A stretch of DNA of 64,000 nt from Allorhodopirellula solitaria (GTDB taxonomy: Bacteria; Planctomycetota; Planctomycetia; Pirellulales; Pirellulaceae), in assembly GCF_007859855.1 (NCBI RefSeq), contig NZ_SJPK01000001.1:490091-554090 (forward strand). Reading direction: 5' to 3'. The notes beneath the pieces are model-generated. The model made no database searches, was not told where the DNA came from, and saw only the letters and a list, made by a program, of their open reading frames with translations. Of the stretch, positions 35,302 to 45,661 are shown one piece after another (the first letter of the stretch is position 1; each line of letters begins with the position of its first letter). Position numbers and translations under genes: made by a program.

Positions 35302-35690
35302 TAACATAGCGTGATCAATACCTGGTGAATTTAGCGAAAGCTTTTCGGTGGTGGATGAGGCGACGAACGGTTGGGCCCCGCAAGTTTCCCTACGCCAGAG
35401 GCGCTCAAGAGAATAGCCGCAGCGCCACCTACGGTTGTTCTGAGAATCACAGAACAATGCTTCACAGCGCACCGGGTACGCGGCGCTACCCGGTGCCGCG
35501 CGACACTCGGTTCGGCATGGCGACGCCAGCATCGACTCCATCGACAGCGCTCGATCGCCAGCGGCTCCAATGAACGACACGGAATGATGTCGCGAGACGC
35601 GAATCGTTTCCGGCCCACTCGCGCTTTGGGAAAAAAAGTGGTTCATCCGACGGAAAATTCGAGCTGACCCTTGATTCGCCGCTGCACCAC
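35302..35690. other. Intergenic repeat mosaic before the GntR operon
   Basis: This stretch contains R4 (ATTTAGCGAAAGCTTTTCGG, 35331-35350, then GTGGATGAGGCGACGA), the shared GAGAATAGCCGCAGCGCCAC from 35409, and hairpin ACCGGGTA/TACCCGGT at 35471-35494. No believable gene was found on either strand. Confidence 0.55.
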
Positions 35691-35713
35691 CTGTACTATG
35701 TGTAGCAGTACAG
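35691..35713. promoter_or_regulatory. Likely GntR operator
   Basis: CTGTACT (35691-35697) and AGTACAG (35707-35713) form a perfect inverted repeat with a 9-base spacer, 32 bases before the GntR start codon. GTAC-centred palindromes are typical operators of the YtrA branch of GntR regulators, so this probably mediates autoregulation of the three-gene operon. Confidence 0.65.
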
Positions 35714-35744
35714 TTGGTTCCCCGGTTTCGGTGGAGGGTTGGTG

Positions 35745-36143
35745 ATGCAAATTCGAGTGGTCCCAGGCAGTGGTGCCGCGATCTATCGCCAGATTGCGGA
35801 CCAGGTTCAGCGCGCCGTCGCCGCTGGCGAGCTCGCAGTCGGCGATCCGCTGCCGAGTGTGCGGGCGTTGGCGAAGGAGCTCGTCGTCAATCCCAATACC
35901 GTGGCGAAAGCCTACGCGGAGCTGGTCGCGGACGGGGTTCTGGAGACCCAGCCAGGTCGCGGCGTGTTCGTGACCGAGCGGCGGGCGGTCTATTCCCAAG
36001 ACGAGCGTCTGCGGCGTCTCGACGAGGCTCTGGAAACGGCGGTCAACGAATCCATCCGGCTCGATTTCTCAAACGCAGAGATTCTCGAGCGGATGAGCGT
36101 ACAACTCGACAAACTCAACTCGCGAGGCAAACAAAATGGCTGA
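35745..36143 (+). CDS. GntR family regulator, YtrA subfamily
   Basis: This 132-residue protein starts at ATG 35745, preceded by GGAGGG. The winged helix-turn-helix covers residues 5-75 (IYRQIADQVQRAVAAGELAVG, LPSVRALAKELVVNPNTVAKA, then the wing GVLETQPGRGVFVTE). The short helical C-terminal part of about 55 residues lacks the FadR or UTRA effector domains, which defines the YtrA group; such regulators usually repress an adjacent ABC exporter. That exporter follows directly, the ATPase gene overlapping by 8 bases. The inverted repeat at 35691-35713 is its probable site. Confidence 0.9.
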   Translation: MQIRVVPGSGAAIYRQIADQVQRAVAAGELAVGDPLPSVRALAKELVVNPNTVAKAYAELVADGVLETQPGRGVFVTERRAVYSQDERLRRLDEALETAVNESIRLDFSNAEILERMSVQLDKLNSRGKQNG

Positions 36144-37077
36144 GTCTGATGTCATTCGAACGCGGCGGCTGACGCGTTATTTTGGTCACAAAGCGGTTGT
36201 GGAGGAGCTGGATTTCGCTGTCCCGCGCGGCCAGATCGTCGGTTTGCTCGGCCTCAACGGTGCGGGCAAGACGACGACTATCCGCATGCTGCTGGGGCTA
36301 CTCGAGCCGACGCGAGGGTCCTGCGAAGTGCTCGGCGTGGACAGTCGCTGCCTCACACCGGAGACTCGCGCCCGGATCGGGCACACCGTTGAGGGCCACT
36401 TTCTCTATCCGTGGATGCGGGTGCGGGAGTGCGAGCGATTTGGCCGGGAGACGCATCCGCGCTGGGATGGTGGATTTTTCGAGCGGTCGGTCCGCCGTTT
36501 CGGGATCGACACCGAAGCCAAAGTGGCTTGGTTGAGTCGCGGCCAGCGGGCGGGCGTGTCGTTAGCTTCGACGCTCGCGAGCAATCCCGAACTGCTCATT
36601 CTCGATGACCCAGCTCTGGGGCTCGATCCGGTCAGTCGTCGAGCTCTCAATGAGACAATTCTCGAGTTCTGCCAATCGGGCCAGCGTTCGGTCTTGCTGA
36701 GCAGTCACCTGCTCGATGATGTCGAACGAGTCGCCGACCGCGTGGCATTGATGGTCGACGGCACGATGGTCGTCAATACAACGATCGATCATTTTCGCGC
36801 GCGGATCGCGGCTTGGACGATCGATGCGCCTGACTCGCCGACGGCGGCGGGCAATCTGTCCATGCCGGTTCCGATTCCGCGGATTGTCAATTGCCGGCCA
36901 CTCGGGCAGCGCTGGCAGGTGACGGTCGTGGACCCAGACGAGGACACGCGGGCGGCACTGTCGGCGATCGAGAGCCGCGCGATGGAACCGGCCGACGTGA
37001 CCTTCGAAGACGCGGTGCTGGCGTACCTATCCCGATCCCGAGTTTATCACTCGTTCTATACCGAGGATGCATCATGA
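36136..37077 (+). CDS. ABC transporter ATP-binding protein with unusual Walker B
   Basis: The protein has 313 residues. Walker A is GLNGAGKTTTI (about 39-49). The signature motif is atypical, LSRGQRAGVSLAS, with Arg in place of the first Gly of LSGGQ. Walker B reads LLILDDPALGLDP: the catalytic Glu is replaced by Asp, which often lowers ATP hydrolysis. The H-loop (LLSSHLLDDVERVAD) is normal. It is the second gene of the GntR operon, overlapping the regulator by 8 bases and the permease by 4 (ATGA). Substrate unknown; YtrA-linked transporters often deal with envelope stress or antibiotics. Confidence 0.9.
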   Translation: MAESDVIRTRRLTRYFGHKAVVEELDFAVPRGQIVGLLGLNGAGKTTTIRMLLGLLEPTRGSCEVLGVDSRCLTPETRARIGHTVEGHFLYPWMRVRECERFGRETHPRWDGGFFERSVRRFGIDTEAKVAWLSRGQRAGVSLASTLASNPELLILDDPALGLDPVSRRALNETILEFCQSGQRSVLLSSHLLDDVERVADRVALMVDGTMVVNTTIDHFRARIAAWTIDAPDSPTAAGNLSMPVPIPRIVNCRPLGQRWQVTVVDPDEDTRAALSAIESRAMEPADVTFEDAVLAYLSRSRVYHSFYTEDAS

Positions 37078-39251
37078 AACGGTTGCTTTGGAAAGAACTA
37101 CGCGAAAACGTCCGCTGGCTACCCATCGGCATGCTGGTGGTCGCCACTGCGTGTTGGATCGCCTATCCCCAGGATCGCAATTCGAGCGGTTTGTTGGCGG
37201 GCGAGCTGTTGATGCAGCTAGCGATTGTCACCCCGCTGCTCGCTTTTGCGTTGGGTGTGGTTCAGTCGTATCGGGACCTGCAGCCAGGCCCAGCGGCGTA
37301 CCTCCAGCACCGCGGTGTCACGGCGAGCCAAATCTTTCTGGCCAAGACCCAAGCGGGGTTCATGCTTTACGCCGTTAGTGTGATCGTCCCCATTGCGATA
37401 CTCGCATTATGGGTAGGTGCCAACGGCATGGATTGGTACCCGATGCGGCCGGCCCAGGTCGTTCCCTCACTCGTATTCTGCTTGGCCGCGTTCGCGATGC
37501 ATCCTGCGGCCATGATGGTGATGTCGCGAACTGCGATCTGGTGGGGCACACGCTGCTTGCCGCTGGTACCAGTGGCCGCCGCTTTGTTCTTGCTCTTTGC
37601 TCTGTTGACGTCCGGCGGGCTCTGGTGGTCGGGCGTCTGCCTGCTGTTGGTGATTCCGGTTCTGGCGTGGATCGTCATCGTGTCCCGCCAGAGCTGGGTC
37701 GAACTTGCTACTGATCCACCGGCCTGGCGTACCAACCAGCAGCTCTCACATCGCTGGCAAATACCCGCCTACCTACTGATTGGTGCGACGGTGTCCTATC
37801 TGGCCGCGATTGCTCTGTTCGCGATCATCGGGGAGCAATTCACACGCTCGAATCTGTACGTTCCGCAGCCCTACCAAACTCTCGCGATGAACACTGCGAC
37901 AAGCGATCCATGGTTGGTCACCTACTTGAGCGAATACGACGGCGAAACGAGCCGGTATCATGATCGGCCAATCGGAGCGAAAGCCATCATTGGAGACGCC
38001 ATCAGTGACAGCGACACGGCCGTCGACAGCCAGCAAGGGGCAGTCGACGCTGACCATCTCCACCCATTCAGTTCACTGCAAGTGACAACGAGATCGACAT
38101 CTTCCAGCGATGGGTTCTTCACCCGGCCTGCCTTCAACATCGACAGCAGCTTGTTGACCAGCTACGACGAGCGAGGGTTCCTGCTCTGCTATCAAGGCTA
38201 TCCGGTGCGGCGGTGGACTCACACGATCGCCCGGGACGGCGTTTACAGTCCCCGTGATTTCTCCGGCAGCCCGTTCTCGTCGAATCCCAGCGGTAGCAGT
38301 ACGTTCTTACTCTTTCAGGAGTCTGGCTACACCCCGCCATTGATTGATTCCGACGGGGTATACTTAGTCGGAAGCTCGCCGGTTTCCATCACGCAGATCA
38401 TCGACCAACCGAACGACTCGGCCACGGTGGTGCGAGGCGATCCGGGGCACGCGCCGCGACTGCTGCTACGTCATGGGAATGAAATCCATGAGTATCAGCT
38501 CGTCGATGAAACCGGGTCGGATACGTGGTATCAGGAACCGGAAAGGAAAGATGGGCAATACAACCCGACGAACTACCGGCAACTCGCCAAGCTCTCTCTT
38601 CACGCCCAACGAGTGCATACTTTCCCGATTCCGGGCCTCATCGCGTCCGCCAAGAACCTCCGCCTCGGTCTCGCCGGCAGCACGCTTTTCATGTCCACAC
38701 ACCACCTGCAGACCAAAGAACTCTACCGCGTCGCAGCGAGCGGTGAGTTCGCGAGGGTCAGCTACGATTCACAACCCTTGCCGATCCGAGACACAGACAT
38801 CGATCGCTTCCGCTGGAGCTTTGTACTACTGGGCGTGCTGCCAGGTGCCGTCGGGGTCTGCGTGGCGGTGCTGGCGACTTGGGTAAGCGTCTTTCGTGGT
38901 GACATGGGTGAAGGCTGGCAGGGCCTACTTTCTTTCCCGATCCAGTTCACTACCTTAGCCGGCAGCTTCGCCTTGGTCACGCTGCTGGCGATCTGGCTCA
39001 CCCGCCGAGCGGCGAATCGACGCGGTCTCTCTCGACAACAATCCATCGCTTGGTCCGTGTCAGTCGTGATGCTGGGGTTGATCGCTCCACTGTCCATCCT
39101 GGCCATCTACCGCCGGGTGCACCGGACGGCGTGCAGCCACTGCGGAAACGCACGCCGCGTTGACACCGAGTCGTGTGAGCACTGTGAAGAAGCGTGGCAG
39201 CGACCGGTCCACGACGACGTCTTTCTTTCGGATGAGGCGTCCGTTTCCTAA
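37074..39251 (+). CDS. Large ABC permease with C-terminal zinc ribbon
   Basis: This 725-residue protein starts at ATG 37074. The N-terminal membrane half (about 15-260) begins with MKRLLWKELRENVRWLPIGM, as in ABC-2 permeases, and has about six helices. A large extracytoplasmic domain follows (about 280-575), and three helices lie near 580-690. The C-terminus has CSHCGNARRVDTESCEHC, a four-Cys zinc ribbon on the cytoplasmic side. Nearly twice the usual permease length. With the preceding ATPase it should make one exporter or signalling complex. Confidence 0.85.
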   Translation: MKRLLWKELRENVRWLPIGMLVVATACWIAYPQDRNSSGLLAGELLMQLAIVTPLLAFALGVVQSYRDLQPGPAAYLQHRGVTASQIFLAKTQAGFMLYAVSVIVPIAILALWVGANGMDWYPMRPAQVVPSLVFCLAAFAMHPAAMMVMSRTAIWWGTRCLPLVPVAAALFLLFALLTSGGLWWSGVCLLLVIPVLAWIVIVSRQSWVELATDPPAWRTNQQLSHRWQIPAYLLIGATVSYLAAIALFAIIGEQFTRSNLYVPQPYQTLAMNTATSDPWLVTYLSEYDGETSRYHDRPIGAKAIIGDAISDSDTAVDSQQGAVDADHLHPFSSLQVTTRSTSSSDGFFTRPAFNIDSSLLTSYDERGFLLCYQGYPVRRWTHTIARDGVYSPRDFSGSPFSSNPSGSSTFLLFQESGYTPPLIDSDGVYLVGSSPVSITQIIDQPNDSATVVRGDPGHAPRLLLRHGNEIHEYQLVDETGSDTWYQEPERKDGQYNPTNYRQLAKLSLHAQRVHTFPIPGLIASAKNLRLGLAGSTLFMSTHHLQTKELYRVAASGEFARVSYDSQPLPIRDTDIDRFRWSFVLLGVLPGAVGVCVAVLATWVSVFRGDMGEGWQGLLSFPIQFTTLAGSFALVTLLAIWLTRRAANRRGLSRQQSIAWSVSVVMLGLIAPLSILAIYRRVHRTACSHCGNARRVDTESCEHCEEAWQRPVHDDVFLSDEASVS

Positions 39252-39317
39252 CGACCGGCTCGCCGCCTCTTCCGCTGCGCTGCGGTTCGCTCAGGAAAAA
39301 ATTATCGATGAAGCAGC

Positions 39318-41039
39318 TCAGGCTGCTCGGCCGCTGCGTTTGAGCTGCTTTCTCATCCGGCGACGTTCCGCCTTGTTCATGCCCGACCAGTCGATATCGT
39401 CTTCCGAGATTGCGCTTTCATCTTGGTCGTCGTCATCGTCGGCTGGCTGTTCGGCTGCGTTCGCCGAATTGGATTTCGAGGCAGCCCGATTTCCTGCTGG
39501 CTGGGTTGGTTGGGTCTCGGGTTCGTCGTCGTCCGTTTCCGCCTGCTTCTTTCGCTTCATCATCGAACCGAGGCCGAAGCGACGTTTCTTGGGCGCTTCG
39601 TCGTCGGTGGGCGACGGTTCTTCGCGAGGTGGATCCGCTGCCGATTTCGCTGGCACGTCCGCCGCTGGATCGGGTGAGGGCTTGGCTCCTCGGCCCGGCC
39701 ACCATTTGCGTTTGGGCTTGGGATTTTCCTCACCGTCTGCGCTGTCTTCGCCGCGATCGGGCGATGCGGTGCTGCGAGCGGCTGATTGCTTGCTAGGCGT
39801 CGGCTCGCTTTCGGAGGATTCGTGATCGCTGACCTGGGCGGACTTCGGTTTCACGTTTTTGGTCTTCGTTGGCTTAGGTTTGGGCTTGGCGGATTTTGCT
39901 TTGGCGGGTGGTAGCAAGCCGAACAAACGCCGTTTCGGGGAGGGGCTGCCGGAATCGGTTTGTTGATCCGCATCGCTGTCAGTGGACTTGGTCGGCTTGG
40001 CAGGTGTTTGGTTGAACTCGGGCTCGCTCGGCTTCGCCTGCGCGGTGGCTGGTTTGGCTGCAACCGGCTTGGTTGTCGGTTTGCGTGGCTGCGGGGCGTC
40101 GGAGTCTGAGGAGTCACCGCGCGATTCAGATTTCCGCCAATTGATGCCAGGCAGCGAAACGCTGCGGATTCGTTCGACAATCCCCATCGACGGTTCAATC
40201 CCACGAACTTCGTGATAGAGCGAACGCAAGTAGCACACCGAGGCGGCGAGCCATAGCGATACCGAGACCAGCGATCCAGAGGTGACGATCGACCATTTCA
40301 AGTTGGAGTCGACCACGATCACGTTCCACTGGGCCGCCACGGGAATTGCCGCCCAGAGCCAGCCTGCGATCAACAGTGTCATGCTCGCCCGGTATCGCCA
40401 CATCTCGGCGATGGTGCGGAGGGCAAGGATGGCGCCGCCGACGACGAGAAATAATCCGATCCAATCATGTCCAGAGAGAGCGATCCGCCGGCCGAGCAGC
40501 GATTCGACGGCGCCGCCGAACATCGCCAGCACTGGCACCATCGTCGCGAGACTGGCCGACAGGGCAACGCCGACGACCCACTGCCAAAGCCGATAGTCGC
40601 CTCGAAAATCATCGTTGCGAAATCGGCGGAGCTGATAAACCATCCAGGCCGCGCCGGCCAAGGCGAGGTACATCACGCCGATGACATAGCGACCCAAGCT
40701 GCCGAGCCGGTGAATTTGCAAAACATTGACGAACTCGGGGCGACTTTCGATTGCCGCGAATCGCACGGTGGCGTCATTCAATAGAACGACCGTGAGCACG
40801 CTCAGCGCGAGTGCCGAGAGGAGTTTCGCCAAGGTCGACCGCTCGACGGGTACGAGCGAGAACCAGCGTCCCTGGAGAGCCTCGTCGACCCGGGTGCCGT
40901 AGACGAGCGTGGGGTGCCGCGCCTCGCGGAGTGATTCAATCCGGCTGCGTGAAGCGCTCGTGGGGCTCGCAGATGTCGCCGCTGCCGTCGTCATCAGAAC
41001 GCGGCGGCGGCGGTCGTCTTGACGACGAAAATGGCTCAT
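39318..41039 (-). CDS. Hypothetical membrane protein with long Lys/Pro/Ser-rich tail
   Basis: The protein has up to 573 residues. After a polar N-terminus, about six hydrophobic segments lie between 70 and 285 (for example LLSALALSVLTVVLLN, YVIGVMYLALAGAAWMVYQL, MTLLIAGWLWAAIPVA). The C-terminal half is low complexity (KPTTKPVAAKPATAQAKPSE, KPKPTKTKNVKPKSAQ) and ends with a conserved-looking basic motif (MNKAERRRMRKQLKRSGRAA). Start could be ATG 41039 or 40994; neither has a clear ribosome site. I recognise no family. The tail may bind RNA, DNA or the membrane surface. Confidence 0.75.
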   Translation of the reverse strand: MSHFRRQDDRRRRVLMTTAAATSASPTSASRSRIESLREARHPTLVYGTRVDEALQGRWFSLVPVERSTLAKLLSALALSVLTVVLLNDATVRFAAIESRPEFVNVLQIHRLGSLGRYVIGVMYLALAGAAWMVYQLRRFRNDDFRGDYRLWQWVVGVALSASLATMVPVLAMFGGAVESLLGRRIALSGHDWIGLFLVVGGAILALRTIAEMWRYRASMTLLIAGWLWAAIPVAAQWNVIVVDSNLKWSIVTSGSLVSVSLWLAASVCYLRSLYHEVRGIEPSMGIVERIRSVSLPGINWRKSESRGDSSDSDAPQPRKPTTKPVAAKPATAQAKPSEPEFNQTPAKPTKSTDSDADQQTDSGSPSPKRRLFGLLPPAKAKSAKPKPKPTKTKNVKPKSAQVSDHESSESEPTPSKQSAARSTASPDRGEDSADGEENPKPKRKWWPGRGAKPSPDPAADVPAKSAADPPREEPSPTDDEAPKKRRFGLGSMMKRKKQAETDDDEPETQPTQPAGNRAASKSNSANAAEQPADDDDDQDESAISEDDIDWSGMNKAERRRMRKQLKRSGRAA

Positions 41040-41142
41040 GGCAGCGGACAGGGGGCTAACGGAATGCTCTCACGGCAGTGTCGGGGATTCCGACGAATCC
41101 GACCGACGCTACCAAACCCGCTGTCGCTGCGACAAGAGAAAC

Positions 41143-42561
41143 CTACTCGCCGTTCCACCACCAGCCAGCGGCTTGGTTGTCGTCACGGACGCTGACGAGC
41201 GTTTGCAGTTCAGTCTCCTCGACTTGGTTATCAACCACGCCGAATGCATTGATGTTCACGCCACCGGATGCTGTCACCGTCCAACCGGCCATGCCGTGAA
41301 TGAAACTGCACTGTGGGCTGAGTGATTGCGGCAGGTCGAACCGTGGTGTTTCGATCAGTGAATCGTTACCACGGAGAACGTTCAGATCGATCCCGCTGCG
41401 TTGATCGAGCTGTTCCTGCGTGATCAGCGTCGCCACGACGGCGAGGTCCATGACATTGCGGAGATCACGAAACACGGGGCGTTCCTTAGACAATGCGTCG
41501 TATTGGTCCGTCATCGCATCGGCCCACTTCAACGCCAAAGGATCCTGGCGTCCGTCCGAAGCAACACTGCCGTCGTCGGCGACGATGTCTTCTTCGGTCA
41601 ACGTTTTGACGCCCTGGCCGCTGATCTTCCAGACATCGCCTTGGGGATCGCGAGCAATCGCGTCGTAGTTGCAGGCCATCCACCACCGTGGGCTCTGGGC
41701 AGCCGATTGCCGTTTGTTGCGGGCGATGTCGAGGTAACTCGGCAGCCCCTCGACGGGCGAGGGGGTCAGAGCCATGGCGATCCGTTTCATTTCAAAATCG
41801 GCGGCCACGAGCGTACGAGCGAATCGGCTGTCGGTGGGCACACCGGCCAGCTTCACCATCTGCGGCCCAAAGGCTTGTCGCATTCCGGCTTCGAGGAATG
41901 CTGGATTTTGGCCAGGGCGGAGCACGATGTTTTTCAAGAATCCTTGTAGCCGTTTGCGGCCTTCGGCGGTGGGTTCGATCGAACAGCGGATCCCGCCATC
42001 ACGCCGGGCCTCCTCGACACTGCGAAAGGCAGTCACCAAGTCATCGAGACGCAGCACCGAGCCGCCCGACTCCTTGCCGACGACGGTTCCGTCAGGACGC
42101 ACTTCCCATGGCTCGGCGGGGCCGACCAACAGGATGTCATGGTTCTCTTGATCGACAACGACATATTCGATCCGCTGCAAACCGGCTAAGAACGCGGTTT
42201 CGTCGTCCAGGTTGGCGCCGGATTCATGGATATCTCGCAGCGCGTCCTGCAACCTCGCCAGCGAGATCACTCGGGTATCGGTCGCCTCGCCGAGCTTGCC
42301 GGCCGGTTGGTTGATCGCCGCCCGGAGTTTGGCAGCCATCTCCTTCTGTTCCGCTGCGGTGGCTGCCCGCACGTTGCCTTCGGGGTCGATCATGACCCCC
42401 CCGACAGCCTGCCGGTTTCCTAAGCCGAGTCCAGCATGGGCCGTGCTCGCAGTCATCAGGAGTGCGACCAGACAAGCGAGTGTGGCAAATAGTCCGCACG
42501 TGGCAAACGGGGAACCGTCTTCGTGCGAATGGGCAAACGGGCGTCGGAGGAGAGAACGCAT
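41143..42561 (-). CDS. DUF1598 family secreted protein
   Basis: This 472-residue protein has a long signal region (hydrophobic ATLACLVALLMTASTAHAG at about 26-44). It then has the planctomycete DUF1598 pattern: GVMIDPEGNVRAATAAEQKE, GLQRIEYVVVDQENHDILLVG, GGIRCSIEPTAEGRKRLQ and RWWMACNYDAIARDP. AGGAATC lies ahead of ATG 42561. The family is almost confined to Planctomycetes and has no known role. It is divergent from the sigma54 activator gene with a 75-base gap. Confidence 0.88.
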   Translation of the reverse strand: MRSLLRRPFAHSHEDGSPFATCGLFATLACLVALLMTASTAHAGLGLGNRQAVGGVMIDPEGNVRAATAAEQKEMAAKLRAAINQPAGKLGEATDTRVISLARLQDALRDIHESGANLDDETAFLAGLQRIEYVVVDQENHDILLVGPAEPWEVRPDGTVVGKESGGSVLRLDDLVTAFRSVEEARRDGGIRCSIEPTAEGRKRLQGFLKNIVLRPGQNPAFLEAGMRQAFGPQMVKLAGVPTDSRFARTLVAADFEMKRIAMALTPSPVEGLPSYLDIARNKRQSAAQSPRWWMACNYDAIARDPQGDVWKISGQGVKTLTEEDIVADDGSVASDGRQDPLALKWADAMTDQYDALSKERPVFRDLRNVMDLAVVATLITQEQLDQRSGIDLNVLRGNDSLIETPRFDLPQSLSPQCSFIHGMAGWTVTASGGVNINAFGVVDNQVEETELQTLVSVRDDNQAAGWWWNGE

Positions 42562-42636
42562 CGAGACAGATTCCTGCTCAGGTGAAAAGTTTCGTAAGAT
42601 GGCGGCGAGTGTCTAGAATAGTTGTGAGATTTTCCA

Positions 42637-44814
42637 GTGACAAGCAAGACCAATCATTCTACCGCAGTTTCCTCCACAATGGATGCCTATTTGGTTCTCC
42701 ATCACGGTGCCCGCTGGACCGACGTCTATCGATTGGCCAATTCCGGGGACGTCATACTGGGACGCTCCTCGCAGAACCAAATAGTACTCCGGAGCGGTCG
42801 AGCGAGCCGCCAGCACGCCCGGGTTTTCCACCAGGATCGAGGCTGGTTCGTGGAGGATCTCGCCAGCCGAAACGGTGTGTTCATCAACGATTCGCGGGTT
42901 AATTCGCAACATCCGAGCAAATTGACCGAAGGCGATCGGTTGCAGGTGGCCGGCTTCGAAATGCGATTCACCCACGACCTCGCGCGCTGGGCAGGCCCCG
43001 CTTCAACAGCTGTCTCGCCAGACGGTGGCGATGCCGATTTCGAAGAGGGAGCCACCGAGGACGCCATGCAATTGGGCGACGATTTTTCGCCCGATCCCGA
43101 ATCGCAATGGCTCGATATTGTTTCGCAGTCACCTGCACAATCGTTGCAACCGACCCAATCAGACGCACGTCGCGCGGTGAGGCCGGTCCACACGATTGCC
43201 GCTCAGACGCCGCCAGCGGACGGGAGCGACGCCGCGAGCCACTCGTTGCTGCAAATGGCCTTTGCGATGGGGCGGCTGGAGTGCCCCGCAGGCGACTGGG
43301 AGGCCGCCGCGACACTTTTGCTCGAAACTCTCGCCGAGACGCTTGCCAGCCAACTGCCGATGGCGGAGATCGGGTTGTATCTCTTCGCTGCCGATCAAGA
43401 CTTACCACTGCCCCGGCACGTCCATCAACGGGCCGGTCATCGCTACCGGCGGCCCCCGGAGAACCTCGTCCGTCAGATCCGGGCCCCCGGTGCGGCGGCG
43501 CTCTTGGCCCGCAACGTCCTCGGCGATCGACACCTCGCTACCGCCGACACGCGTGGTGAGATCGATGTCGAATCGCTCGTGCTGGCGCCGCTGCAGGTTC
43601 CGATCGAAGGCGAAGACGCTGCCGAAGGACCGCCGCGGCCGGCCCGGGGACTCGTTCACGCCACGACCGGTTCGGGAGATGCGTCGCTAGCCGAACGGGA
43701 CCTCGCTCTGATCGTCACCGCTTGCGAGATCTTTTGCCAAGCCTGTCAGTCGCTGCATCAACGGCACCAACTCGAACAAACCCTGCATCAATCCCAGCAA
43801 ACGATCAGCCGATTGCGGAAACAGCTCGCCGGCCGCGTAGAAATTCTTGGCCGCAGCAAAGCGATCGCGGACGTGCAGGTCCAGATCGCCCAAGTCGCAC
43901 GGACCCATGCCGCGGTGCTGCTGCGGGGAGAATCCGGCTCCGGCAAAGAACTCGTTGCCTCGGCCATCCACGTCGCCAGCGAGCGGGCCGACGGGCCCTT
44001 GGTCTGCCTCAACTGCGCCGCCTTGTCCAAGGACTTGCTCGAAAGTGAACTCTTTGGACACGAGAAGGGGGCTTTCACGGGTGCGACCGATTCCAAAAAA
44101 GGTAAATTCGAAGCCGCTTCGGGTGGCACGCTCATGCTCGACGAGATCGGCGAGATGGGGTTGGACCTGCAAGCCAAACTGTTGCGAGTTCTCGAGGGGC
44201 ACCCGTTTGAGCGAGTGGGCGGGCAATCTCCTGTCCGGGTCGACGTCCGCGTGATCGCGGCAACCCACCGAGACCTCCAAGAGATGGTGCGGAAAGGTGA
44301 GTTTCGGCAGGATCTGTTCTACCGGCTGCATGTGATCGAGATTGTCGTCCCACCACTACGCCAGCGAGGTCGCGATATCGTGCTCTTGGCTGAACATTTC
44401 GTCGCCTCCTTCGTGCAATCGATGGGGCGGATGCCGATGAGCCTGTCTCGGCCCGCCAAGCAGAAGCTATTGGACTATTCTTGGCCTGGGAACGTACGCG
44501 AACTGCGAAACGTGATCGAGCGAGCGGTCGTGATGGCGCCGCTGGATAGTCGCGGTCCACACGAGATTGATACCGCCGACCTGCTGCTGACACCGGCTCA
44601 AGAGGGCGGCCGCCTCACGCCGCCGCCGGTGGAATCCCCCGCCACGGTCCAGCCACCAGCAATCTCGTTGGCTGAACTGGAGCGGCAACACATCGAGCAG
44701 ACGCTGCAAAGCACAGGCGGCAACAAGAGCAAAGCGGCGGGGATTCTCAAGATCGAGCGCAGTACGCTCGATCGGAAACTTAAACGCTATGCGGAGCACA
44801 GCGGGAAATCGTGA
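42637..44814 (+). CDS. FHA-GAF sigma54-dependent activator
   Basis: This protein has up to 725 residues. The FHA domain (about 15-115) has [22 protein letters not shown] and [16 protein letters not shown]-like region runs about 200-370. The AAA+ domain (about 400-640) has Walker [13 protein letters not shown], the sigma54 contact loop [14 protein letters not shown] and Walker [14 protein letters not shown]. The C-terminal Fis-type helix-turn-helix is [22 protein letters not shown] and later [16 protein letters not shown] input suggests control by a Ser/Thr kinase. Start may be GTG 42637 or ATG 42679; the FHA domain is intact with either. No sigma54 promoter was spotted next to it. Confidence 0.94.
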   Translation: MTSKTNHSTAVSSTMDAYLVLHHGARWTDVYRLANSGDVILGRSSQNQIVLRSGRASRQHARVFHQDRGWFVEDLASRNGVFINDSRVNSQHPSKLTEGDRLQVAGFEMRFTHDLARWAGPASTAVSPDGGDADFEEGATEDAMQLGDDFSPDPESQWLDIVSQSPAQSLQPTQSDARRAVRPVHTIAAQTPPADGSDAASHSLLQMAFAMGRLECPAGDWEAAATLLLETLAETLASQLPMAEIGLYLFAADQDLPLPRHVHQRAGHRYRRPPENLVRQIRAPGAAALLARNVLGDRHLATADTRGEIDVESLVLAPLQVPIEGEDAAEGPPRPARGLVHATTGSGDASLAERDLALIVTACEIFCQACQSLHQRHQLEQTLHQSQQTISRLRKQLAGRVEILGRSKAIADVQVQIAQVARTHAAVLLRGESGSGKELVASAIHVASERADGPLVCLNCAALSKDLLESELFGHEKGAFTGATDSKKGKFEAASGGTLMLDEIGEMGLDLQAKLLRVLEGHPFERVGGQSPVRVDVRVIAATHRDLQEMVRKGEFRQDLFYRLHVIEIVVPPLRQRGRDIVLLAEHFVASFVQSMGRMPMSLSRPAKQKLLDYSWPGNVRELRNVIERAVVMAPLDSRGPHEIDTADLLLTPAQEGGRLTPPPVESPATVQPPAISLAELERQHIEQTLQSTGGNKSKAAGILKIERSTLDRKLKRYAEHSGKS

Positions 44815-44842
44815 TGCTAGCCGAATAGGCTTGGCAATCGTC

Positions 44843-45427
44843 TTAGTTCAACATTTCCTTGACTTGCTTCATCACAGCAGGAACGTCGATTTGGTCAGCG
44901 GCGAAATCGTGGCGAGCGATGACTTCCGAGTGGTTGACCAAGAGGACGGTGACCGCGGTGTCCGCATTCAGCTTGTAGCTGTCGGGGCCGTTCTTAGCAT
45001 CCTTCGCGACCACGATGGGCACGTTCTTCTTGTTCTTCAGCTTTTTGGCCATCGCTTTGGCGTCGTTGGTCAGAGCCTCTGGCTCTTTACCGATCAGCGT
45101 CACCAAACCCTTCAGCTCATCGTCGGAGTGCTTCACGACAGCGGCGTCGATGCGGCGGACCAATTTCGCGACCGAACCCTCGGTACCGCGGGTGAACACC
45201 ATCACCATGGGACGTTGGCCATACTTGCAGCGGTAGCAGAGGGTGGAGCCCTCTTTCACACTGTCGCCTTCACCGCCAGCGATCTTGGTAACTTGGAACG
45301 CCCCGACCTTGTCGCCGGCGCAAAGTCCCTTGTCTGCGGAATCCTTCGATGCCGTCGCGTCGCCTGCCGAGACGATTGGCGAGCCGATCAGGCAGAGAGC
45401 AGCGAGAGAGAACAGAATACGAGTCAT
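44843..45427 (-). CDS. Secreted thioredoxin-fold-like protein
   Basis: This 194-residue protein starts at ATG 45427 (GGAG upstream) with a signal peptide (MTRILFSLAALCLIGSPIVSAG). STLCYRCKYGQRPMVMVFTRG places a CxxC-like CYRC in a strand-loop reminiscent of redoxin folds, followed by VAKLVRRIDAAVVKH and NVPIVVAKDAKNGPD. It may be an exported redoxin or a scaffold lacking activity. It lies convergent with the sigma54 activator, 28 bases from its stop. Confidence 0.75.
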   Translation of the reverse strand: MTRILFSLAALCLIGSPIVSAGDATASKDSADKGLCAGDKVGAFQVTKIAGGEGDSVKEGSTLCYRCKYGQRPMVMVFTRGTEGSVAKLVRRIDAAVVKHSDDELKGLVTLIGKEPEALTNDAKAMAKKLKNKKNVPIVVAKDAKNGPDSYKLNADTAVTVLLVNHSEVIARHDFAADQIDVPAVMKQVKEMLN

Positions 45428-45661
45428 ACTACGAATCTCCGAAAACGTGTTAAAAGTGGGATTACGCGGCGATTGGGCCGCCGCGCGGAATCGGCAGGCA
45501 CCCGCATCGAGCGGGGCAGCGATAGGAGCGAATGACCAAACATCATTCCCATCCGCCACCAAGACGAAAAAATAGACGCCCCTCGCTGATTGTGACTAAA
45601 TGTCCAGTCCAGCCAAGAGACTTTTGGAGCGAATGTTGTGCCAATTCTGTGGCCCCGCAAT
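45428..45661. other. Leader/intergenic region upstream of the redoxin-like gene
   Basis: This holds the leader of the minus-strand redoxin-like gene. The frame of that gene stays open upstream to 45562 but without a ribosome site or family signal. I see no other feature before R3 copy 3. Confidence 0.45.
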
